From assembly GCA_022495995.1 (NCBI GenBank), contig JAFEMH010001239.1:310001-374000 (forward strand): DNA of 64,000 nucleotides, written 5' to 3'. How positions within the stretch are numbered: the stretch's first letter is position 1; each line of letters starts with the position of its first letter. Below the pieces are notes generated by a model, which saw only the letters and a list, made by a program, of their open reading frames with translations, searched no databases and was not told the origin of the DNA. Origin of the DNA: Adenophora triphylla var. japonica (lineage: Eukaryota > Streptophyta > Magnoliopsida > Asterales > Campanulaceae). The position numbers were made by a program, and so were the translations under genes. Below, piece by piece: positions 10,071-19,885 of the stretch.

Positions 10071-12246
10071 TGTGACGACCCCAACCCTAGGCACTCATTT
10101 TAAATATTAAATTATATGCTTTTAATATTTATGTTATCTTTATGTGTTCAATTATGTCTCTAAATTCTTAAATTAAGATAAATTGGGTGAAAAGTAAATT
10201 GAGGAACTTATGAGAATTTATTGGACATTAAATAAAGAAACTAGGGGAAATAATAAAAATGGGAAAATGCTAAATAATATGGGGAGGTTAAATGAGTAGG
10301 ATGAATTAATGGGATAAGGTTTATTTTAAATTAATTTGGGTAGGATGAAGCCTTGGATTAATTTCCCATGGGGGGCCAAATTACTCCCTTCCCCCTCCTT
10401 GTGCCAAGTGTCCCCTCCCCATCACCTCTCTTACTACCCTTCCCCTCCCTCTCCTTCATTTACACAAATTTAACTAGAGAAAGCTTAGAGAGAGACCTCC
10501 ATTGAAGCCTTGCCCAAGCTTTGAAGTCAATACATTTTTCATCAAAATTCAAGTTTAAGAGCACTATTAAAGTGGGATCATCTAGAGGAAGCTATCTAGC
10601 TAGAAAGATCAATCTTCCCTTCTAAAATCCATGTGAGTTGTTATGATTCCTTCTCCTATGTGTTCATGAGCTCTTTGAATGTTGTTCTTGTTCTTGTATT
10701 GATGATTTCTTGCTTGGGAAACCTAATGGGAGTTGAATGATTGAAGAATGGAATTATTTAAAGTTAGGGTTCTTGGTAGATCATGTAAAAAAGGGTTTGA
10801 AATGGGTGGAATGGGTAGAGATAAATGATCTAGGATAACTTGGTTTGAATTTACTTGTTTTTATGGGACTTGGTAAGATGAAGTTATGATTTGGTGTTCT
10901 TAAACTTAACTTAGTAAGAAGGACTTGGAACCTAGGCATAAATGGATGAAATCCAGTGCATTTGGAGGCAGGCGGTCGCCCAGGGGTGACGGCCGCCCAT
11001 CTTGTGATAACTTCAATCACTTGGGAACTTCACTTGGGCGGTCGCCCAAGTGATGGCGGTCGCCCGTGTGGGCGAAACTCACTTCCCTTTGGCAATCCAC
11101 TTGGGCGGTCGCCCAAGTGGTATGGGCGGTCGCCCAAGGCCCTGAACCAATATTTCTTGATTTGAACTAGGATCGTTTAGCAAGTTGTTGGCCACTTATA
11201 ATTGGACACTCCCACTTGGTAATTGAACTTGAACCTTCACTTAGGCCTTGTATCCTTGTATATGGAACTTGTAGGGTAGGTTAATGATCCCTCATTTCCT
11301 TACTTGATGTTATATATCTTGTTGTTGATATTGTTTAGTGCATTCATAAATTGTTGCACTTTGATATTGATTGGGCATGAGTATATATTACCATGTAGCT
11401 ATTATTTATCCCTTTTGTGGATTTTATTCAAGTATCTATTATGTGCTTGATATGTGTGAGTCAGCTGACGTTGGGGGTATAACAGAATACGATCAATTAT
11501 GGAAGTGTGACCTAATGTGATCGGATTATGTTATATACGCGACCGTCCCCTCACGTGGCCACGGGTTGGGGTTATAGCGTCTGTATTGAGCCAAAAGCCT
11601 TACAGAGTTGCTCTTTGTCTTATTTGGTTCCCCGAAAAGCGGGTCTTATAAGACGTGAGTATTGCTTAAGCAGCTCACTGTAAATTGGAGTATTATTATA
11701 CCCAATGTTGTACGACTACTGTTCAGACGGGAAAAGGTAAACCAAGGTAATGGAATGTGTTTATAGCTTTCCCAATGTGTTATGTGCGACTTGTTATATG
11801 TTGCATTTATTTGGCATATTGTTGCATCCATAATAGCTTGCTGAGATTTATTCTCACCCCTCTCCCTTCTTGTTTTAGATCCCGAGACAGGCGGACCGGC
11901 TAAGTAAGGACGGGAAGGAGTTTGGAGTAATCTTTTGGGTTTTGTCGGGGTATGTTTAGGGTGACGTATAAATTGTATTTTGGTAATTCCATTCTTGGAG
12001 TTTGTGATTATAAACCTTAAACTCTACGTCATAACCTTAAATCTTTTGTAATTAAACAGTTAACTATTTTCAAAGTTAGTTATCTCCTCCTCCGATGTGG
12101 AGTAGAGTGGAGTTCTTTTGAAATGTTATGTTATTCATGTTCATGTTTGAAAGTCAAAGTAAAGTTTTAAAAGTTTAGTGTTTTTGGGTTAGTTTGAGGA
12201 CGCTCCAACTCGGAACACGTGTAGGTTCCGGGTCGGGGTCCTCACA
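10071..12246 (+). repeat. 3' LTR of element D
   Basis: This LTR begins TGTGACGACC and ends CTCACA before GAAGGC. It matches the 5' LTR closely, with several indels concentrated in the dyad array and near 11530-11690. Confidence 0.93.
10970..11135 (+). repeat. CGNNCG dyad array in 3' LTR of element D (6 copies)
   Basis: The first copy (AGGCGGTCGCCC) is at 10970-10981 and the last (GGGCGGTCGCCC) at 11124-11135. Spacers differ from those in the 5' LTR, so the array has changed since insertion or contains sequence errors. Confidence 0.85.
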
Positions 12247-12344
12247 GAAGGCCATTTGGCCGGCCAAGGCAAGGAGACTGCTAGGCCAAGGTTGGGAGAA
12301 ATGGGCCAAGCTTGAAGAAGAATTGGGCTTTGGAAATTCAGAGC

Positions 12345-12431
12345 AGGCGCACGCCTGGTTTGAGTGGGCGCACGCCCGGAAGTATCCAGATTGAGTACAG
12401 GCGTACACCCGGTCTCAGTTGGCGCGCGCCC
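12345..12431 (+). repeat. CGNNCG dyad array in 5' LTR of element B (4 copies)
   Basis: Copies are AGGCGCACGCCT (12345), GGGCGCACGCCC (12366), AGGCGTACACCC (12399) and TGGCGCGCGCCC (12420). The array ends about 160 bp upstream of the TATA box. Confidence 0.85.
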
Positions 12432-12593
12432 GGTACGTACGCACAGATGCAGCCAGTTTCCTTATTTTGGAAGGATTTTAAAGATTTTCCACAGATTTGC
12501 ACAGAATCAGCCACGGATTTCGGAGGATTTCCTACTTTGACTAGGATTTTGATACTAATTTGTTTCCAAAAAGAATTTCCACCTCCCTCCTCC

Positions 12594-12601
12594 TATATAA
12601 A
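12594..12601 (+). promoter_or_regulatory. TATA box of element B 5' LTR
   Basis: TATATAAA follows a pyrimidine-rich CTCCCTCCTCC stretch. The 3' LTR has the same box at 17201. Confidence 0.7.
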
Positions 12602-12903
12602 CAATCCTAGACTAGTTTTGTATCATCTTTGATCTTTTATTTTTTATTTTCTTGAGATCTTTGAATCTTTTATTCTTTTATTTTCTCTCTCTATTTTTAG
12701 TTTAGGTTTTATTTATTTTTGAAGATGAAAGAACAAGGTTTTGCTTTATTTATTTTAATGGCCATTCAAGGCTAATTTATTTTATTCATGGATTGAGGTG
12801 GGTAACAATTTGATCTTTATGCTAAGGTTTTAATTTTTTCTATTTCTTTTTCGTTCTTGTTCTTCTCAACGGTTTTAATTTTGTTCTTGAGATCAATTGT
12901 GTT

Positions 12904-13154
12904 GACCTTGCGGAATACCTTTGACCTCTTGAATTTATTTGGGTATGAATTATTGCACTTGCGTGGATGATTTATAATTTGACCATTGTTGAGAAGAATA
13001 GATTCAATTGAGGACCTTGCGGAAATCAAACGAATCTAGGTTCCATTGTTCTTAAGTTTTTAATTGAATTCTTGAATGTTTTTATTGACCTTGCGGAATA
13101 TATGAACAAGATAGAGTTATTAGGGTTTTAATGTTCTTATTGACCTTGCGGAAT
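12904..13154 (+). repeat. Four GACCTTGCGGAAT repeats in R-U5 of element B
   Basis: The 13-mer occurs at 12904, 13013, 13087 and 13142, with one substitution in the second copy. The copies sit between similar A/T-rich flanks. Element F has the related GATCTTGCGTGA in the same part of its LTR. Confidence 0.8.
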
Positions 13155-13499
13155 ATATTAACATCTTAACCCTAGGTTTTTGTGAACGAACCCAAGAATG
13201 AGATTGAATCCTTTTCACATGAAATAAAAAGCATAAAGTGATAATTGTTATGATCCCCAATCCATGAATCCCTTGTCTCTTGATATCTTTAATTTATTTA
13301 TTTTGCTTTCTTAGTTTTAATAATAAAATCAAAATCAAACCCCCCTTTTTCCTTTTGTTACTTTATGCACTAATTAAATCAACTTGTTAAACACACAAGT
13401 CTCTGTGGTTCGACCCTTACTTTTGTATATTGCTGCTTCGGTGACTTGTACACTTGCAAGGTATTTTATTACACAGTGGAATTTTCTCCATCAAGTTTT

Positions 13500-13517
13500 T
13501 GGCGCCGTTGCCGGGGA
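13500..13517 (+). other. Primer binding site of element B (tRNA-Asp type)
   Basis: TGGCGCCGTTGCCGGGGA lies 6 bp after the LTR end. This is the PBS common to Athila-lineage elements, usually assigned to tRNA-Asp. Confidence 0.85.
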
Positions 13518-13657
13518 CTTGTTGTGAGTTACGAGTTAATTTTGATTAGTGTATTGTAAATAATTTTCTTTTCTTATTTTTTTGGGTGTAAATAGTTTTC
13601 TTTAATTATCTTCTCATTTTATTTAGTTTTTATTTTTATTAATAAAAAAAAAATCAA

Positions 13658-14797
13658 ATGCATAGAATGAATAATTATAGCATGTATGAGTCGGGTCAAA
13701 ATTGTGGGTTTTATTCTCATGCTACTAATGCTTGTCCGTCTAGGACATATTTTTTTGAATATTATCCACAGGTACAAGAAAGAAATTATTTTCGACTACG
13801 GCAATCTCCGTATGGTATTCCTCCCAACTCGTATAACCAAGGGTGGAAAAATTATTCAAACATGACGTGGAATGAGCGAGAGCCAATTTACTATGACCCA
13901 TCACCTCCGCCACCTCAAAAGCAATACTGGGAGGAACAATTGAAAGAGATGAAAGAGCAGAGAATGGAACATGAGAAACAAACCGAAGCAGTATTGAGTA
14001 AGATAGATGGACACATTGACACAATATTGAAGGCATTGAGGAAGCAAGAATCGGATGCAAGTCTAATTCAGCCTGATCATGTTGAGTCAATCACCACGCT
14101 TCGAGATGAGAGTTCCATAAGCTATGAGGTACATTCTTCTTCTCACACCGATCTGGTACATACTCCCGTCGTTAGCCGTTATTCTGAAGAGACACCTTCA
14201 ACCCTAGTTTGGTATACGAATGATGATGGGGAAGAGTGTGTTTATGATTCAGCTTTTCATTTACCACCACTAGAACAAAAGCAACGCACGAAGAAATCAA
14301 AGGAGAATTTTGTCTATGAAATCCCCAATGATGACTCTAAGGATGAATCACTTTGTGTTAGTTCAAGTGAGTGTATAGAGAGGGAGGATGTAGAGAATTT
14401 AGAGAAAATAGAGCATGAACAAGCCATTGTGGAGCCTGAGTTAGCTCTGTATGGTGGTGAAGGGTGGGTCAATGATTCGGTGCAAGGTGGTGCGCTCATA
14501 TCTGACAAGGCTAATGAATGTGGCCATAGTGAAAATCCTATCCATTACCTTGGAAATGAAGAAAAATTGGCAATCATTCTTGTACCTCCCCCTGTTTTTG
14601 TGGGAGAAGAAAGTGGCGAGAGTTTGAAAGAGAAGAAACCCAATAAATTGAAACGTCAAAAATTTCATTGGGCACAAAACAATATTAAAACTCGAGGAAT
14701 TTACATGGGACGTGAACTGAGCATAAGGACCCGCGAAACCATGAAGTGGGCCAAAGGACGGAAAGTAAAGTCCAAACGGAAGCAACGGTCGGGCTAA
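13658..14797 (+). CDS. Gag-derived 379-residue protein of non-autonomous element B
   Basis: This uninterrupted ORF begins about 140 bp after the PBS. Residues 8-25 hold a zinc-knuckle relic in which C, H and C remain (CGFYSHATNAC) but the first cysteine position is glycine. It corresponds to the knuckle of element F's Gag. A Tyr/Pro-rich stretch and PSPPPPQKQYW follow. A strong coiled coil occupies about residues 90-135 (EEQLKEMKEQRMEHEKQTEA). Residues 150-300 are acidic and Ser/Glu-rich. The C-terminus is very basic (KWAKGRKVKSKRKQRSG). The N-terminal Gag core is absent. After the stop comes the conserved Athila motif at 14813. Inference: a rewired C-terminal Gag fragment kept open by recent amplification or by selection. 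Its function is unknown. Confidence 0.7.
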   Translation: MHRMNNYSMYESGQNCGFYSHATNACPSRTYFFEYYPQVQERNYFRLRQSPYGIPPNSYNQGWKNYSNMTWNEREPIYYDPSPPPPQKQYWEEQLKEMKEQRMEHEKQTEAVLSKIDGHIDTILKALRKQESDASLIQPDHVESITTLRDESSISYEVHSSSHTDLVHTPVVSRYSEETPSTLVWYTNDDGEECVYDSAFHLPPLEQKQRTKKSKENFVYEIPNDDSKDESLCVSSSECIEREDVENLEKIEHEQAIVEPELALYGGEGWVNDSVQGGALISDKANECGHSENPIHYLGNEEKLAIILVPPPVFVGEESGESLKEKKPNKLKRQKFHWAQNNIKTRGIYMGRELSIRTRETMKWAKGRKVKSKRKQRSG

Positions 14798-14812
14798 CGA
14801 CCTTAACCAAAT

Positions 14813-14835
14813 GCGCTAATTGGGAGGCAACCCAA
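14813..14835 (+). other. Conserved Athila post-ORF motif in element B
   Basis: CGCTAATTGGGAGGCAACCC is shared almost exactly with 45924-45945, just after pol in element F. It shows that B kept the pol-end boundary of an Athila ancestor after losing pol. Confidence 0.8.
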
Positions 14836-16394
14836 GTAGGTATGTTTTATTGCTTTATTTATTTGCTTTGTTGTGTCATATCGTCCTTTGAACCCGAGAC
14901 ATGTTTTTGTTCTCTTTGCTATGAGGACATAGCATGTTTTGAGTTTGGGGGTAGATATCTCTCCGAGTTTGTGGGTTTATAGGGGAGTGTATATAGTGTC
15001 ACCCTCCAAAAAATAGAAAAATTTAAAAATTTTGTTCTCATTATTTGTTTGGAAGTTGGTCAACGTCCGTGATGATTTGAGAGAGTTTTTGATTGAGTTT
15101 TGCTAGTTTGTGCCAATTTGAATATGTTAATTAGAATTGCATTAATACATGTAAAACACAATTGCACCACCATTCACTTCCATCATTTTCCTTGATCATT
15201 GTTACCAACTTAGGAGACCTTTATAGGATCACTTTGACATTCTCGGGGTCCCTAGAACATGTTTGCATGACTGTCAATAACACATCAATTAGGCTATTCG
15301 GGAAGTGATATGTGGCTATTTCTTTGAACCCTATTTGTGAGCCTTTAACTTTCTCGTCACTTATACAAAATTTTCCGCTAGAACCCCTTTTGAGCTTGAA
15401 AAAGAATGGAATCTCTCACAAAGTGGGAGGTTATTTTAGACCACCATTCGCCTTCTTTTGTACCCTCATTATCCTACCCTTTTAACTTATACACTATTTT
15501 CTTACCTTTTCAAGAAAGTGAAACTAGGGAATGAATGGGAATTTTTGGGTGAAGTTTGGAAAGTTAAAGGGTTGAGTGGAAAGTGGTCATGAAAAGAAAG
15601 AAAAGGGTTATGAATTGTTATGTAATGAAAAGAGGGGCTTGAGCAAAAAGTATTGAATGCACATTCTTCGTGATTTATTTGTGCAAAGCAAAGAAAAAGA
15701 AAAAAAATGAAAGAAAAGAAAAGAAATGAAAAAAAAAAAAGCCTTGCCCTCTCTAATGTTGAAGAGGAAAGTGATCAAAAAGAAAGATAGGTGATCAAAC
15801 CCAAGTTTGAAAGTATACAAAATTATAAGTTTGGGGGTTAAATCAATGGGTTGGCTTGGAGCGGAGTGATAATTTCAATGTGAGGATGTATGATGAAGAC
15901 TTTCTAGTTTCACTTGCTTGACTTCGTATGTCCTTATCTTCATTTGTAACCGTGAACCTAGCCCGCGTTTATCGCGATACATTACAAACCATAAAGCCAT
16001 ATTTGATCCCTAAAGAGTAGCCGGGTTGATGCTTTGTTTAAATATGCATATGAGTGTCCCTTGTGCAGAAATTTCATCTTAGTATCATTGATTTAGAGCA
16101 TGTGGTTAGTGACCCTATAAAATATCTTACTTTGGTGACAATGATCTCCCATATTTCATTCATCATTCAGGCCGAGGTGGAAAAATGTGGGTTAGATGCA
16201 TTAATGTGATTGTAATTGCATATTCTTATTGGCACTTGTTTAGCATATTATGTGAGAATCTGAGACTTGTTTGACCGGCAACCTTGTATATATTGAGAAC
16301 ATATCAAAAATATTTTATGTCGATTGTTTTTATTTGTTAGAGCAATTTTGTTTTTGGTTTATTTCTTTTGTTTTACTCGAGGATGAGCAAAAGA
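14836..16394 (+). other. 3' untranslated region of element B
   Basis: I see no coding homology here. Two extra polypurine-like tracts, GAGTTTGGGGGTAG near 14940 and AAGTTTGGGGGTTAAA near 15828, precede the true PPT. An A-rich stretch lies at 15690-15740. Confidence 0.7.
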
Positions 16395-16410
16395 TAAGTT
16401 TGGGGGTATT
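16395..16410 (+). other. Polypurine tract of element B
   Basis: ATAAGTTTGGGGGTATT abuts the 3' LTR. It follows GAGGATGAGCAAAAG, a block also present in element F as GAGGACGAGCAAGAA. Confidence 0.8.
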
Positions 16411-16951
16411 TGATGGATGTGGTTTTACCCATCCAAAAGATATATTTCCTAGCTTATTTGGTGCTCGAAACCTTGAGAATTTAATGTATTTTCTAGTATT
16501 TTGAAAGTACAGGAAATGAAGTGCAACAATGTTGAAAACGGAGGATTGGAGCGTACTTTGGAAGCTTTTGGATCAAATTGTAATTTTGGAAAATTTGGGA
16601 CTAAACGGAAATTACGAAGTTCAAAGGACCAAAGTGGAAATATTGGAAATTAAGGGACTAAATGGGAAATATGGAATTTTTGGACGAATTTAATTTATAA
16701 AAATTCGTGAGATTAAATAAAAAATAAAATCCTAAAGAGCGAAGTGCAAAAGAAGTCATTAGAGTGGCCAAAATGCGACGACAAAATTGTGGAACGAATC
16801 GAATACCAAAAGGGTACAAATTGTTAAACCAAGTTATGGAAGTGGCCGAGGGTGAAGGCCATTTGGCCGGCCAAGGCAAGGAGACTGCTAGGCCAAGGTT
16901 GGGAGAAATGGGCCAAGCTTGAAGAAGAATTGGGCTTTGGAAATTCAGAGC

Positions 16952-17038
16952 AGGCGCACGCCTGGTTTGAGTGGGCGCACGCCCGGAAGTATCCAGATTG
17001 AGTACAGGCGTACACCCGGTCTCAGTGGGCGCACGCCC
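16952..17038 (+). repeat. CGNNCG dyad array in 3' LTR of element B (4 copies)
   Basis: Copies are at 16952, 16973, 17006 and 17027. The fourth reads GGGCGCACGCCC, against TGGCGCGCGCCC in the 5' LTR. Confidence 0.85.
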
Positions 17039-17200
17039 GGTACGTACGGACAGATGCAGCCAGTTTCCTTATTTTGGAAGGATTTTAAAGATTTTCCACA
17101 GATTTGCACAGAATCAGCCACGGATTTCGGAGGATTTCCTACTTTGACTAGGATTTTGATACTAATTTGTTTCCAAAAAGAATTTCCACCTCCCTCCTCC

Positions 17201-17208
17201 TATATAAA
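17201..17208 (+). promoter_or_regulatory. TATA box of element B 3' LTR
   Basis: TATATAAA, same context as 12594. Confidence 0.65.
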
Positions 17209-18114
17209 CAACCCTAGACTAGTTTTGTATCATCTTTGATCTTTTATTTTTTATTTTCTTGAGATCTTTGAATCTTTTATTCTTTTATTTTCTCTCTCTA
17301 TTTTTAGTTTAGGTTTTATTTATTTTTGAAGATGAAAGAACAAGGTTTTGCTTTATTTATTTTAATGGCCATTCAAGGCTAATTTATTTTATTCATGGAT
17401 TGAGGTGAGTAACAATTTGATCTTTATGCTAAGGTTTTAATTCTTTCTATTTCTTTTTCGTTCTTGTTCTTCTCAACGGTTTTAATTTTGTTCTTGAGAT
17501 CAATTGTGTTGACCTTGCGGAATACCTTTGACCTATTGAATTTATTTGGGTATGAATTATTGCACTTGCGTGGATGATTTATAATTTGACCATTGTTGAG
17601 AAGAATAGATTCAATTGAGGACCTTGCGGAAATCAAACGAATCTAGGTTCCATTGTTCTTAAGTTTTTAATTGAATTCTTGAATGTTTTTATTGACCTTG
17701 CGGAATATATGAACAAGATAGAGTTATTAGGGTTTTAATGTTCTTATTGACCTTGCGGAATATATTAACATCTTAACCCTAGGTTTTTGTGAACGAACCC
17801 AAGAATGAGATTGAATCCTTTTCACATGAAATAAAAAAGCATAAAGTGATAATTGTTATGATCCCCAATCCATGAATCCATTGTCTCTTGATATCTTTAA
17901 TTTATTTATTTTGCTTTCTTAGTTTTAATAATAAAATCAAAATCAAACCCCCCCTTTTTCCTTTTGTTACTTTATGCACTAATTAAATCAACTTGTTAAA
18001 CACACAAGTCTCTGTGGTTCGACCCTTACTTTTGTATATTGCTGCTTCGGTGACTTGTACACTTGCAAGGTATTTTATTACACAGTAGAATTTTCTCCAT
18101 CAGTGACGTGGTAC

Positions 18115-19866
18115 TGTAAGTGCTCCAATTTGAGCTTGTTAGAATTTTCGTTATAAAATTAACGAAAGTTATAACATTTCTAACAATTCCTAACTATCCT
18201 AACATTTCTAACAAAGGGAGGGTAGAATGGGCATTGCCAAATGAAGTTAAACCAAGAAAAGCATCTTAAAAAGCAAAACAAAAGAATAAAACCATAAATA
18301 GAAAGTGGAAACACAAAACTGGCCGTTAATTTGGTTTTTTTGAATTTTTATTCTTCCCGTCCAAGGGAGCCGTAATTAATGAACAAGGCACGCCATCGAC
18401 CTTGTCCGCGCGGATACGTTTGCTATTTTCAGAGGGCTATAAATTGAGCCCTCCAGTCACAGAAATAAGAAGGAAGAACACAATTGCACCGAACCTCTGG
18501 CGAAATATAGAGAGAAAACAGTGAGAATTCACAAGAATTGTCACCTTTTTCTCTCCAATCTTTCCCAACTCATACTCATCCACTCACTCTCATATTCAAG
18601 CCCTAAACACTCATACACTCAAGTCAAACACTCAAGAACACAAGGAAGATTGGTAAACCCTCCTCTTCCTAACCCTAAATCTCATCCATGCATGCATCTT
18701 CAAACTACAAAATGTAGTTCTTTCATCTTCTTTCTCTAGATCTAAGAAGATCACCATGGAAGACCATCTCCATGGATGATCTTCTACAAAGATCAACATT
18801 ATTTTCAAAGCTTTTCTTGCTTACTTGCAAAAATGCACTTTCAAAACCCTAAAAAACCATTTTCAAGCACTAAATCTTGATTTCAAAGGGTAAAATCCCC
18901 CTCCCCAAGCAAATGAAATGCTTAGTCCTAATGTACCCCAAGGATGGTTTGGTATAGTTGATTCACCACTAAAATGTCTAGTGATCACTAACCAAAACCT
19001 AGGGAAATGGGGACAAGCATGGATGCAAAACCCCCCTTAAAATCATATTTTCTTTCTTGAGAAGTTGCTGTCCAGTAGCAATTTTCTCAGACCTCAGTCC
19101 ATGGTCTTAATTTTTGGACACAGATGAACTTGGAGTTTGGTGTTGACTACAAAACACTTTTTGTAGCCAACATCCAGAGCTTTCCAGACATATTTTTACT
19201 TTATTTTTGGGTGAGTAAAACTCCTCTTTTCAAATTTTCTTTCAGAGGCTAGTTCATCAGCTTCTGGGAATCCAGATCTCATATCTGAGGTTTCCAGAAG
19301 GTTTTGACCCCTCAAATCTTCTCCAAAATGGAAAATTCCTTCGCAAAAACTTTATTTAAGGTGTCTAGAACAACTTTCATTCTCTGAGTTTATCCAGATT
19401 ATGAAGTTTTAAGACCCTTGAATCCCTTTCAAAATCAAAGGTCCACTGCCTTTTTCATTCTGGCAAAAATGGCTCTCAACTTCAAAAGGTCTTTTGAGTA
19501 CCAAATCTCAATCCAAAAATCTTCCAAAAAATCATGGGATCAGTTTAAAGTCTTAAAAAGACATCCCAATTTTTACTTTTTCCAGTTTCAACTTATTTTG
19601 GCCAAAACACACACACACACACACACACACAAATGATTTTCAGCTTGGAAGACTCGTTTTACGAGGCGCGTCGGGTGCACACTAACGTCCTTCCCGACGC
19701 GTAACATGACCTCCGAACCTAAATCTCTGATCTCGGGCTTTTTTCAAAGTTTTGGCCCTTCAAAATTAAAATGGCGTGGCGACTCCGTTTTTTCCGGTTT
19801 TATTTGGTTTTTCAAAGAAACGCAAAAATCGAATTTTTCCCGCGAAAAAGGCAACACATCGTTACA
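18115..19866 (+). repeat. 5' LTR of element C
   Basis: This LTR begins TGTAAGTGCTCC and ends CGTTACA. A (CA)n run lies near 19608-19631. A 9-bp perfect stem (CGCGTCGGG at 19667, CCCGACGCG at 19693) follows. The sequence GTGGCGACTCCG near 19773 duplicates the start of the PBS. Confidence 0.93.
19667..19701 (+). other. Conserved LTR stem-loop, element C 5' LTR
   Basis: CGCGTCGGG and CCCGACGCG form a perfect 9-bp stem with a 17-nt loop. The same stem is at 32141-32175 in the 3' LTR. It may lie in R, where some retroelements use a hairpin in polyadenylation; that role is inferred. Confidence 0.7.
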
Positions 19867-19867
19867 G

Positions 19868-19885
19868 TGGCGACTCCGCTGGGGA
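19868..19885 (+). other. Primer binding site of element C (Tat/Ogre type)
   Basis: TGGCGACTCCGCTGGGGA starts one base after the LTR. Tat/Ogre elements with this PBS are usually assigned tRNA-Arg; I could not check the tRNA. Confidence 0.75.

Larger units (their letters stand above)
3333..12246 (+). mobile_element. Element D: Tekay/Del-type Ty3/gypsy chromovirus
   Basis: Two long direct repeats (3333-5523 and 10071-12246) begin TGTGACGACCCC and end GGTCCTCAC(A/G). They flank gag, protease, RT, RNase H, integrase and a C-terminal chromodomain. The insertion duplicated GAAGGC: 3327-3332 and 12247-12252. The duplication is 6 bp if the LTR ends in CA, or 5 bp (AAGGC) if a terminal G belongs to the LTR. 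The empty site is preserved at 16854-16865 in B's 3' LTR. Gene order and the chromodomain match the Tekay/Del clade, whose integrases are thought to target heterochromatin. Several small frameshifts disable it as read. Confidence 0.95.
12253..13493 (+). repeat. 5' LTR of element B, second part
   Basis: This segment resumes after the duplicated GAAGGC and matches 16866-18102. It carries the dyad array, TATA box, R-U5 repeats and the terminal CTCCATCA. Confidence 0.93.
2884..18102 (+). mobile_element. Element B: non-autonomous Athila-type gypsy element
   Basis: Its LTRs begin TGATGGATG and end CTCCATCA (inverted ends TGATGGA/TCCATCA). The flanking 5-bp duplication is GTGAC (2879-2883 and 18103-18107). 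The tRNA-Asp-type PBS at 13500, the PPT before 16411 and a post-ORF motif shared with element F mark it as Athila lineage. It has one long ORF (13658-14797) and no pol, so it depends on an autonomous partner. Without element D it would be about 6.3 kb. The LTR pair differs at roughly a dozen positions by eye over 1.69 kb, so insertion was fairly recent. Confidence 0.92.
16411..18102 (+). repeat. 3' LTR of element B (uninterrupted)
   Basis: This is the 1,692-bp full copy of the LTR. It keeps the empty site of element D at 16854-16865. The dyad array is at 16952-17038 and the TATA box at 17201. The target duplication GTGAC follows at 18103. Confidence 0.95.

Noticed and set aside
13500..13517. 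tRNA-like sequence at the PBS sites
   Set aside because: Only the 18-base complement is present; no cloverleaf, so no tRNA gene.
16271..16504. Frame crossing the PPT into the 3' LTR of element B
   Set aside because: It crosses the LTR boundary and has no homology.
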